A stretch of 23,846 nt of DNA, taken from CAG-791 sp045117315. Lineage in GTDB: Bacteria > Bacillota > Clostridia > Lachnospirales > Lachnospiraceae. The notes below the pieces were generated by a model, which searched no databases, had not been told where the DNA came from, and worked only from the letters and a program-made list of their open reading frames with translations. The stretch lies in NCBI GenBank assembly GCA_045117315.1, contig JBGUNJ010000221.1:1-23846 (forward strand), given 5' to 3'. Shown here piece after piece: positions 1-6,107 of this stretch. A program made the translations under genes and the position numbers. The first letter of the stretch is position 1; every line of letters begins with the position of its first letter.

Positions 1-233
1 GTGCCGGTCTTGTTGACATGCTCGACAGGTGTGTGGGGGATCGCGACGCCGAAGCCGTCGATATCAAGCCCTGTCGGGAATTCCGCTTCGCGGTCGATCA
101 GACCCTGGATATAGGTTTCCTTGGCGTATCCTTCTTTTATAAAGGCTCCTCCCACCTGCTCAAAGACCTCCTTTGTGTCCTTCGCGTCAAGATCGATAAA
201 AATCAGATTTGTCTTGAGTTCTTCCCAGATCAT
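1..233 (-). CDS. PTS EIIA domain protein, type 2 (galactitol/fructose-like), 5' part only
   Basis: Seventy-seven codons are visible and the gene runs off the left edge of the window. It encodes the start of a phosphotransferase EIIA component, the cytoplasmic domain that takes phosphate from HPr and passes it to EIIB during sugar uptake. The visible protein has a helical N-terminus, then REAEFPTGLDI at residues 48-58 and VAIPHT at 63-68. His67 in that motif is the expected phosphorylated residue of type-2 EIIA domains, and the FPTGL context is most like the GatA (galactitol) branch. The start is the ATG at 231-233, preceded on the minus strand by GGGAGAAAGAAC. EIIB and EIIC would be expected beyond the window edge. 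Sugar specificity cannot be assigned from this fragment. Confidence 0.8.
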   Translation of the reverse strand, partial: MIWEELKTNLIFIDLDAKDTKEVFEQVGGAFIKEGYAKETYIQGLIDREAEFPTGLDIDGFGVAIPHTPVEHVNKTG

Positions 234-395
234 GTTCTTTCTCCCTTCCTTTTTTCCTTTTTTCTCTTATTCCTGTTTCTTTTGCTTCGTTTTCTACTGC
301 TCTTTTTCTTTTTTTCTTTCAGCTTCTTTCCTGCATGCGCTTTTTCTTGTTGCTTGTTTCCTTTGTTCTGACTTAATTGTAGCCGTGTAGAGCAG

Positions 396-427
396 GTTGA
401 AAAAGTCAAGGGTTTTTCAACTTTTTT
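396..427 (+). terminator. Hairpin followed by T-run in the gap upstream of the EIIA gene
   Basis: Perfect 9-bp stem GTTGAAAAA (396-404) with TTTTTCAAC (413-421), an 8-nt loop and six T residues (422-427). It has the form of a plus-strand intrinsic terminator, but no plus-strand gene precedes it. It may equally be an operator or leader element for the divergent EIIA gene. The rest of the gap from 234 to 730 is a pyrimidine-rich tract (about 238-330) and AT-rich DNA in which I see no gene. Confidence 0.4.
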
Positions 428-664
428 GCAAAGATTTCGACCGTCACGTTACAGTTCACAGTCACCGCGTTCGAGGTATTTTATCCGTCAGCCACTCTAT
501 CATTCAGTTCCTCACAGTGCGAAAATGGGGAAGATTATGTGGGTATAGAGCGAGGTTGTCCTTTTATTTGTCCAAAATCGTATTTTTATATATTCCGGTG
601 ATATTTTGTTTAGGTTTTAACTCCGCATTAAGCGTTCTATCTTGTTTAACAGAATTTCAATAAA

Positions 665-694
665 CTTGTCATACGACAAGATTTATGCTAATCT
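665..694 (+). promoter_or_regulatory. Promoter and overlapping dyad operator for the HipA-like kinase operon
   Basis: A -35-like TTGTCA (666-671) and a -10-like TAATCT (689-694) are separated by 17 bp and lie 39 bp before the kinase start. The -35 box is embedded in the inverted repeat CTTGTC-ATAC-GACAAG (665-680), with 6-bp arms. Its shape resembles operators of GntR-type repressors, but it could also be the autoregulatory site of the HTH protein encoded second in the operon. The promoter call is by consensus only. Confidence 0.5.
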
Positions 695-732
695 TTACTT
701 GATTTAATCTTATACAGGAGAAATGAAGAACG

Positions 733-1557
733 ATGAAAGACCGGAAAGTCAATACACAATTGAATGATCTGCGTTATCTGGACTGGACGAAGACTCGTCG
801 CTCCTCAGGAACTGCCGGTTCCTTTCTGAAAGCCTCAGAGACAAGAAAAGGTGTGCATTGGTATTATAAATTGTCTGATTACGATGCCTGGCACGGTATC
901 GTCGGTCATGAATGTATCAATGAGATTATTGCAGACAGACTCCTGACATTGTTGAAAATCCCTCATCTCTCTTACCAACTCCTTCATGCAAAGGTAATCA
1001 TTGATGAACAGGAGTATATTACCTGGCTTTGCAGATCTGAGGATTTTAAAAAAGCAGGCGACAGCAAGATCGCACTGGATGCTTATTATCAAATGGAGAA
1101 GGTACAAGGGGAAAACCCTCTGGAGTTCTGCATCCGACAGGGATGGGCAGAATACATTTATCAAATGTTGATTATCGATTTTCTGATCCTGAACCGGGAC
1201 CGCCACGGTGCCAATATGGAGGTACTGCGCAATCGTTCTCAGAAGACCGTACGGCTTGCGCCTCTGTTTGATCATGGGTTGTCACTGTATTTTTCTGCAC
1301 ATGAAGAGAAACAACTGGCCGGTGCAGATCCCCTGTCTGACAACAGAATCCAATGCTTTGTGGGGTCACATTCAGCAGCAGATAACCTCAGGCTGATTCC
1401 GGAGGAATACCGCAGGATTTCCGGATGCCTGACAAAAGAATCCCGTGTGTATCTTTTTGATGGTCTGGAGGACGCACTTCCCGGTCCATGGAGAGATGCA
1501 ATCTGGAAGATGATCTGGAAGAGATGGGAATACTATGAAGATTTTCGCAATTCGTGA
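733..1557 (+). CDS. HipA-like serine/threonine kinase (kinase core without HipA N-domain)
   Basis: A 274-residue protein related to the catalytic core of HipA toxins, kinases that inactivate translation factors or tRNA synthetases. Visible kinase elements are a glycine/serine loop SSGTAGSFLK (24-33), candidate ATP-contacting Lys46 in YYKLS, helix-C glutamates Glu60/Glu64, the catalytic loop NRDRHGAN (154-161; Asp156, Asn161) and the metal-binding FDHG (179-182). All expected catalytic positions are present, so the enzyme is probably active. It lacks the N-terminal HipA_N region and is shorter than classical HipA (about 440 residues). It is the first gene of a two-gene unit: the next gene starts 23 bp before this one stops. 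A GGAG at 717-720 lies 12 bp before the ATG, a slightly long spacing. A 14-codon out-of-frame reading frame starts at 723 and overlaps the start. The substrate is unknown; whether the pair is a toxin-antitoxin is inferred from the family. Confidence 0.75.
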   Translation: MKDRKVNTQLNDLRYLDWTKTRRSSGTAGSFLKASETRKGVHWYYKLSDYDAWHGIVGHECINEIIADRLLTLLKIPHLSYQLLHAKVIIDEQEYITWLCRSEDFKKAGDSKIALDAYYQMEKVQGENPLEFCIRQGWAEYIYQMLIIDFLILNRDRHGANMEVLRNRSQKTVRLAPLFDHGLSLYFSAHEEKQLAGADPLSDNRIQCFVGSHSAADNLRLIPEEYRRISGCLTKESRVYLFDGLEDALPGPWRDAIWKMIWKRWEYYEDFRNS

Positions 1558-2368
1558 CGCGTCCATTGCAAAGGACCGCGACCTGGCATGGCTGCTTTAC
1601 TATCCGGCAGCTGATGAATTCCATATAGAAATCTGCGACGGAGTGGACGAGTGGGAAGCACCTCTTCTTATCTCCTCCTTTGTTAAACGCGGAAAAAAAA
1701 GTCTGGATCCCGATTCCAGCAGGCTATGGGCAGAGCTGAGAATCATACCTCCGGACCGTCAGAACCTGGGAATAATCCTGAGGGATAACGGATTAGACAG
1801 TTATGATCCTTTTCGCCTTCTGGTTCTTGCCGGGGGGAGGTGTGCTCAGGATGACTGCTTTCTCGTTCCTCTGAGAGAAGACAACATGCCAAACGAACTG
1901 GAAAAACGCCTGCAGGAGTCAATCCTGTCCTTCCTTCCCGCACAAGCCCACTCCAAAACCTGCTGCAATGATTTTCTCTTCTTTTTCCGTGACGGAATGA
2001 TTCGCCGACTCTCCGATGACGAGCTTTTCCCGGAAGCAGCTCTCCATAAGGAACAGCTGGTGCGCCTTTCACTCTATCGGAACTCTGTTTCCCGACTCTC
2101 GCTGACAGCGGGAGGACACGGTGTGCGTCTTGGCGAAAAGAACTGCATTTCAGCAGAAGATCTTAGAAAAAAAGGAACGGAAGTCCCCCTGACTCAGGGA
2201 GATTTCCGCTCTTATATCCAGAATAATGTCATTGATACTTCTACTGCCGCCGAACTCCTGCACTGTACCCGCCAGAATATTCAGGATCTGGTCCGCAGGG
2301 GAAAGCTCCATCCTGTTCTGACACTCAAAAACAACTTCCTGTTTCTGAGAGATGAAATACTAAGTTAA
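1535..2368 (+). CDS. Kinase-partner protein: novel N-domain, DUF2442-like region and C-terminal HTH
   Basis: A 277-residue protein whose start overlaps the kinase gene by 23 bp, so the two are translated together. Three regions can be seen. Residues 1-115 form an unrecognised domain with the conserved-looking stretch PPDRQNLGIILRDNGLDSYD (72-91). Residues 145-220 resemble DUF2442, with FRDGMIRRLS (151-160) and a C-terminal ISAEDLRKKG (205-214). Residues 233-275 look like an excisionase/MerR-type helix-turn-helix (DTSTAAELLHCTRQNIQDLV). By analogy with HipB and HipS I infer that it binds operator DNA and restrains the kinase, but the gene order (kinase first) is the reverse of hipBA and the fold of the N-domain is not known. 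The stop is TAA, followed by a short AT-rich stretch and then a 23-bp tandem array. Confidence 0.6.
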   Translation: MKIFAIRDASIAKDRDLAWLLYYPAADEFHIEICDGVDEWEAPLLISSFVKRGKKSLDPDSSRLWAELRIIPPDRQNLGIILRDNGLDSYDPFRLLVLAGGRCAQDDCFLVPLREDNMPNELEKRLQESILSFLPAQAHSKTCCNDFLFFFRDGMIRRLSDDELFPEAALHKEQLVRLSLYRNSVSRLSLTAGGHGVRLGEKNCISAEDLRKKGTEVPLTQGDFRSYIQNNVIDTSTAAELLHCTRQNIQDLVRRGKLHPVLTLKNNFLFLRDEILS

Positions 2369-2417
2369 AAAATAAAGGAATCAAAAAGACGGCTCTGGTG
2401 AGACATTCAGAACCGTT

Positions 2418-2578
2418 CTCCGCGATAAACCAGAGCCAGCTTCCGTGGCATAACAGAATCATCTTCCGTGACAAAACAGAATCTTCTTCCGTGGCAAAAC
2501 AGAATCATCCTCCGTGGCAAAACAGAATCATCCTCCGTAGCAAAGCAGAATCATCCTCCGTAGCAAAGCAGAATCATT
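2418..2578. repeat. Tandem array of 23-bp units (six clear copies plus one degenerate)
   Basis: Six head-to-tail copies of a 23-bp unit, consensus start YTCCGTRGCAAARCAGAATC, run from 2441 to 2578, preceded by a degenerate copy at 2418-2440. There are no spacers, so it is not CRISPR. On the minus strand each unit contains GGATGATTCTG, and the stop codon of the XRE gene (2551-2553) lies in one of these copies. The array therefore overlaps the 3' end of that gene and lies in the convergent gap. Confidence 0.9.
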
Positions 2579-2847
2579 CCCAATTTCCCTAAAAAAATGA
2601 CCTCCTGGTCCTCATAGGCCAGGAGGTCTTCCATCCTCACGTGGAGGATTCTGGACAGCGCCAGGAGATTATCCACTGTGGGCAGGCACTCTCCGTGCTG
2701 CCATTTGTAAATGGCCTGCGGGTACTCAAACCCGAAGTAGGTCTGCAGCTCCCGCACGCTCATGCCCGCTTCGCGGCGGCAGCGCTCGATGTTGCGCCCC
2801 GTCTGCTGCAGGTCAATCACCGGAAAACTCACTTTAGTCATCATCAT
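2551..2847 (-). CDS. Small XRE-family helix-turn-helix transcriptional regulator
   Basis: A 98-residue protein with a central HTH_3 domain: NIERCRREAGMSVRELQTYF, then an IYKWQHG recognition segment and PTVDNLLALSRIL. It probably binds DNA as a dimer. I start it at the ATG at 2845-2847, because GGGAGG (plus-strand 2856-2861) lies 8 bp upstream; a GTG nine bases further upstream overlaps that ribosome site. The last codons are odd. After EDLLAYEDQEV the message contains a strong hairpin with a T-run, and the remaining frame (IFLGKLGMILLCYGG) extends into a 23-bp tandem array before reaching a stop. The C-terminus may therefore be a recent extension. The target is unknown; it is monocistronic and convergent with the kinase operon. 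Confidence 0.75.
   Translation of the reverse strand: MMMTKVSFPVIDLQQTGRNIERCRREAGMSVRELQTYFGFEYPQAIYKWQHGECLPTVDNLLALSRILHVRMEDLLAYEDQEVIFLGKLGMILLCYGG
2592..2628 (-). terminator. Intrinsic terminator located inside the XRE reading frame
   Basis: On the minus strand GACCTCCTGG and CCAGGAGGTC form a perfect 10-bp stem with a 10-nt loop, immediately followed by ATTTTTTTA. The hairpin encodes residues DLL to QEV of the XRE protein and lies about 40 bases before its stop codon. Confidence 0.8.
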
Positions 2848-2871
2848 CTTCTGCACCTCCCATTTCTTCTA

Positions 2872-2885
2872 GTATAAAACTATAC
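2872..2885 (-). promoter_or_regulatory. Inverted repeat in the XRE promoter region
   Basis: GTATA-AAAC-TATAC, perfect 5-bp arms, 25 bp upstream of the XRE start codon. On the minus strand it contains TATAGT and TATACT, either of which could be a -10 box. A site like this is expected for XRE autoregulation; assignment is inferred. Confidence 0.4.
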
Positions 2886-3025
2886 AGCAGGTGTTTTTTG
2901 AAAACTAATTCCGAATGAATTCTTGTTTTTCCCCCTCTCAAAAAAATTCTTCCGGCTCCTGTAACAATCATTGTTCGTTTGACTCTGTCGCAGGAGGATT
3001 ATTTGACTTCTATAGGCTTTATGGC

Positions 3026-3112
3026 TTTTGGGTTTTCTTATTGTGGGATTTTGGATTTTCTTATTTTGGAGCTTTGGATTTTCTTATTGTGGGACTTTGG
3101 ATTTTCAGACTT
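3026..3112. repeat. Tandem array of 23-bp T/G-rich units (about four copies)
   Basis: Units begin TTTTGGATTTTCTTATTGTG, at 3026, 3049, 3072 and 3095 (last one partial). It lies in the 2886-3240 gap between the XRE promoter and the candidate structured RNA. The apparent 107-codon frame over it has a composition set by the repeat and is not credible as a gene. I see nothing else in this gap. Confidence 0.85.
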
Positions 3113-3246
3113 TTGATTTCTGTGATTGTTGATTATTTAATGTTTTTCCCCATGAGATACAGCGTTTATCAGCTGAATGTAGGGGCACTTTCCACGTCTT
3201 TTCTCATTATACTCGATGTTTCACCAAAAAGTCATTAAACCGCTGG

Positions 3247-3252
3247 TATAAA
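3247..3252 (+). promoter_or_regulatory. Extended -10 promoter element before the candidate structured RNA
   Basis: TGG-TATAAA matches an extended -10 (TGn-TATAAT) and would start transcription at about 3256-3260, at GGCCCGAC. No convincing -35 box is present at 17 bp. A second TATACT lies at 3209-3214. Confidence 0.35.
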
Positions 3253-3255
3253 AAG

Positions 3256-3880
3256 GCCCGACTTACACGGCGGTTTTCAAGAGCCCAAACTTAAACCACA
3301 GGTTCAATGACATGCAGAAAACTCTCTGATACCATTAACTCATCGACAGGGAACAAACAATTCCCGATCAGATGGGACAAGACAATTCTCATCGACAGGG
3401 AACTAAACAATTCCCGCCGAAGAAGTCTGGCAGAGAACCGACTTCGGTGAACAAGGGATTTCCTGCCGGGTACAGGCGCATACAGCAGCGCCGCCAATAA
3501 TGGGAGATTATTCTTAAGAGGAAACGCGTGAACAGGGTACACCTGAGGAAAAGGTAAGGCCCAGGTCGTGCGGCACCCATTGACCATGCACTATAACCGC
3601 TCCGGAATGAGAGGTAAAGTCGAAATGGTAATCTGGCGGTAAAAATCGGATCGATTAAATCAAACTCAGCGTCTGATCCCTACTCCCGGTGATTTTACTG
3701 CGTTCATCATGGCGCCCGCCACGACCGGCGTGCAAAGCGATGCAGTTTGAGACAGGGCAGAAAACCAGCCGTGGATCAGCCCCGAGGAAATGGAACGGTA
3801 CAAAGGGCGGTCATTCCAAACATGGCCGGCGGACTAAATTTGATCTGCTCACCGCAGAGCATTCTCTGCCGCATCTTTTT
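3256..3880 (+). ncRNA. Candidate large structured non-coding RNA
   Basis: About 620 bases without any credible reading frame but dense in self-complementarity. Helices visible on the plus strand include GTT(C)AATG/CATTAAC (3302-3309 with 3333-3339), three consecutive hairpins with A-rich loops (3349-3415), CCGA..AGTC/GACTTCGG (3417-3447), GGCGC/GCGCC around 3475-3493, AATAAT/ATTATT (3496-3512), ACCGC/GCGGT around 3596-3639, GGATC/GATCC around 3648-3679 and TGGAA/TTCCA around 3791-3817. It ends with the stem GCAGAG-CATT-CTCTGC (3854-3869) and a T-run (3876-3880). Purine-rich unpaired stretches such as GAGGAAAC and GGTAAAG are typical of folded RNA. Size and complexity recall ornate large RNAs such as ROOL, but I cannot verify membership. 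It lies on the same strand as, and about 480 bases upstream of, the DUF2828 gene. Ends are approximate. Confidence 0.4.
3341..3416 (+). repeat. Three tandem hairpins of about 25 nt
   Basis: GGGAA-loop-TTCCC (3349-3365), GATGGGA-loop-TTCTCATC (3371-3393, with one G-T pair) and GGGAA-loop-TTCCC (3398-3415). Loops are CAAACAA, CAAGACAA and CTAAACAA. The first and third are preceded by the identical CATCGACA. The stem in the middle copy is altered on both sides in a partly compensatory way. Confidence 0.7.
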
Positions 3881-4082
3881 CCCAAAAGAAGAAAGAAGAC
3901 TATTTTTCCTGGAAATCAGGAAGAAAACAGTCTTTCCAAAACAGGAGAAGAAACTATTATTTCCAAAACAGGAAAGAAGGCATTTTCCGAAATAGGAGCG
4001 TAGGCATTTTCCGAAACAGGAGAGAAGAGTCTTTTTCGTAAAGGGGAAGAAGATCTTTTTTTCCCGAAACGGGGAGGAAGGC
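3876..4082. repeat. Degenerate purine-rich tandem array, units about 24-30 bp
   Basis: About eight diverged copies of a unit like TTTCCAAAACAGGAGAAGAA. The array begins in the T-run of the structured RNA and ends before the leader of the DUF2828 gene. Reading frames across it on both strands consist of repeated Lys/Phe-rich peptides and are not genes. The 4083-4363 stretch after it contains no gene I can support; GGAGG with a GTG at 4202 is discussed under the DUF2828 entry. Confidence 0.8.
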
Positions 4083-4363
4083 AATACACAAATCGAAAAA
4101 GGTATCGGGGGGCGATAAAGGTCCTCCGCAGGCAGGCTGCAGCGGCATGAGGGCTGGGATGCCCATCGTGTGCGTGTCCCTCTGAGGGCGAAGGAGGTAC
4201 AGTGGCTGCCTGCTGCCGGAATCATGCAGCGGCGAAAACGCATGCTCCGGACAGATCACTCCCGGGAAAACGCCTTTCCGGGCACTTTCAAGAGGCGTGG
4301 ATCGTCATCCTCGCGGCGGCTGAAATGCCGTCAGCACGGAGGAAAGGAGGAAAGAAGAAAGAA

Positions 4364-5869
4364 ATGAGTTATCTGGATCATCTGAAAACAGAAGCCAATT
4401 ATACCCGCACTTTGAACGGTGCGAAGACACATGGCAGCACCGGCGACGCCTGCCTGGATTTTTTTGCAGTGGCCGGCGGTATGCGGTATCGCAGACCCTC
4501 TGACCAGATCAATCTGTTCGAGAGAGCCTACATCGAAACTCCGGATCTTGCCATGAAGCTGCTCTTCCATCTGCGTGACATCCGCGGCGGAATGGGAGAG
4601 AGGAAGCTCTTCCGTACACTGCTCCGTCATGTCGCCTTTACGTGGCCGGAATCCGCCCGAAAAAATGTGGCTTATATCGCAGAGTTCGGCCGCTGGGATG
4701 ATCTGCTCTGCCTTCTGAAAACACCCGCGGAAAAAGAAGCTGTTAAAGTCATTCAAAAACAGCTGGCTGAGGACAAAGCAGCTCTGGAGCGCCGTCAGGC
4801 AGGTGAAGAAGACGCTCATATTTCTCTCCTGGCAAAATGGCTGCCTTCAGACAACGCTTCCAGCCCCCGCACACGCAAGACTGCGGCGCGCCTGATCAAT
4901 GCCCTGGGAATGAAGCAGAGGGAATATCGCACTCTGGTAACCGCTCTTCGCGCCCGCATCGGCCTGGTGGAGCGCAGCCTGACCGCAAAGCGACCTGAAA
5001 AAATCAACTACGAAGCGGTGCCTGCCCAGGCAATGCTGAAATACCGCACTGCCTTTATGAAAACCGATTGCCATCGATTTAATGATTATCTGATGGATGT
5101 CTCCTGTGGAGAAAAGCAGATGCACACGGAAACACTGTTTCCCTATGAAGTGCTCAGGCCATTTTTTAAAAACAACCGTTTTCAGACACTCCCTGAGGGT
5201 AAGAATGTCCTTGAACTGCTGTGGGAGCTCCTTCCCGGTGCTGTCGGTGACGAAAATGCCATATCCGTGGTGGATACTTCCGGTTCTATGTATTGTCGTC
5301 TTTGGAATACGGAAGGTCCGGTTCCTGCACTGATTTCCCAGGCCATGGGCTTATATTGCGCCGAGAGGTGCAAAGGCCTTTTTCATAATCACCTGATCAC
5401 ATTTGAGAGCAATCCTCACCTGGTAGAAATCCACGGGGCTTCTCTGGCAGACAGACTGAGATACTTATCGACACTGCCCTGGGGATGGAGTACAAACCTG
5501 GAAGCAGTATTCAATCTGATTCTGGAGACAGCCGTAAAATATGATGCCTCTCAGGAAGAACTCCCCAAGGTAATCTACATTTTTTCAGACATGGAATTCA
5601 ACCGGTGCATGCGCAATGCGGACAAAACCGTGTATGAAAATGCCCGGGAACTTTTTGAAGCCTTTGGCTATCAGATGCCTGCGGTGGTCTTCCACAATGT
5701 GAACAGCTGGCAGATGCAGACACCCGTCACTGCGCACACACGCGGAACTGCCTTGTCCAGCGGAGCCGCCACACATACAATGTCCTATAAGTTCGACGGA
5801 AATATCACCCCCATGGCACATATGCTGCGCGTGCTGGGAAGCAAGCGCTACGCCATGATTCGCGCGTGA
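4364..5869 (+). CDS. DUF2828 family protein: TROVE-like helical region plus vWA domain
   Basis: A 501-residue protein of the DUF2828 family, which is related to Ro60/TROVE RNA-binding proteins. The N-terminal half is helical with the landmark segments RDIRGGMGERKLFR (71-84) and IAEFGRWDDLL (105-115). The C-terminal half is a von Willebrand A domain with a complete metal-ion site: DTSGSM (304-309), Thr377 in WGWSTN and Asp409 in FSDMEF. I place the start at 4364, where family members begin (MSYLDHLKTE) and which follows GGAGGAAAGGAGG. An upstream in-frame GTG at 4202 with its own GGAGG would add 54 Arg/Ala-rich residues and looks spurious. Ro60-type proteins act in non-coding RNA quality control; here a candidate structured RNA lies upstream on the same strand. 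The function in bacteria is not established. Confidence 0.8.
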   Translation: MSYLDHLKTEANYTRTLNGAKTHGSTGDACLDFFAVAGGMRYRRPSDQINLFERAYIETPDLAMKLLFHLRDIRGGMGERKLFRTLLRHVAFTWPESARKNVAYIAEFGRWDDLLCLLKTPAEKEAVKVIQKQLAEDKAALERRQAGEEDAHISLLAKWLPSDNASSPRTRKTAARLINALGMKQREYRTLVTALRARIGLVERSLTAKRPEKINYEAVPAQAMLKYRTAFMKTDCHRFNDYLMDVSCGEKQMHTETLFPYEVLRPFFKNNRFQTLPEGKNVLELLWELLPGAVGDENAISVVDTSGSMYCRLWNTEGPVPALISQAMGLYCAERCKGLFHNHLITFESNPHLVEIHGASLADRLRYLSTLPWGWSTNLEAVFNLILETAVKYDASQEELPKVIYIFSDMEFNRCMRNADKTVYENARELFEAFGYQMPAVVFHNVNSWQMQTPVTAHTRGTALSSGAATHTMSYKFDGNITPMAHMLRVLGSKRYAMIRA

Positions 5870-5904
5870 AAAAAGCCCTGCGCTGCGCACCGGCAACAGC
5901 CCCT

Positions 5905-5969
5905 CGCTGCTCCATGATCCATGCGTGAGGATAAATCGCTGCGCTGCTCCATAATCCATGCATGAGGAT
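5905..5969 (+). repeat. 3'-end echo of the DUF2828 gene (37-bp period)
   Basis: Two copies of CGCTGCTCCATGATCCATGC... at 5905-5932 and 5942-5969. Their core CCATGATCCATGCGTGAGG matches the gene's own 3' end (CCATGATTCGCGCGTGA, ending at 5869), so each copy can be read as the last codons MIxA plus a TGA-like stop. The units have diverged. Confidence 0.7.
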
Positions 5970-5988
5970 GATTCTGTCCCGGAGATTC

Positions 5989-6032
5989 CCCGGAACGTCC
6001 CTTATTCAGGGATGCTCCGGGCTGTTTTTTTT
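5989..6032 (+). terminator. Intrinsic terminator of the DUF2828 gene
   Basis: CCCGGA (5989-5994) pairs with TCCGGG (6016-6021), continuing through an internal loop into TCCC/GGGA (5998-6012), followed by eight T residues (6025-6032). The 3' end echo repeats lie between the stop codon and this terminator, so they are transcribed. Confidence 0.85.
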
Positions 6033-6107
6033 AAGTCGATGCATTCTCACATGCTGTGGCAATGCGTTAACCGTCTTTTCCGGCCACAGGCTTTATACAT
6101 GGGTGAA

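Noticed and set aside
2418..2578. CRISPR-like array of 23-bp repeats
   Set aside because: Copies are directly adjacent with no spacers, diverge gradually, and no cas gene is present.
2915..3238. Hydrophobic 107-codon frame that could pass for a membrane protein
   Set aside because: Its Phe/Leu-rich composition comes from the 23-bp T/G-rich array and it has no ribosome site.
3779..3800. GAGGAAAT segment as a possible RNase P RNA landmark
   Set aside because: The conserved RNase P core around it is missing, and the other diagnostic segments are not found in 3256-3880.
3291..4259. Several 98-155-codon frames on the minus strand
   Set aside because: They lie over the structured RNA and the purine-rich repeats and encode repeat-driven peptides.
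4202..4363. 54-residue N-terminal extension of the DUF2828 protein from a GTG with GGAGG
   Set aside because: Family members start at the MSYLDHL-like position, the extension is Arg/Ala-rich and without pattern, and a purine-rich ribosome site precedes 4364. It remains possible that the GGAGG-GTG is used.
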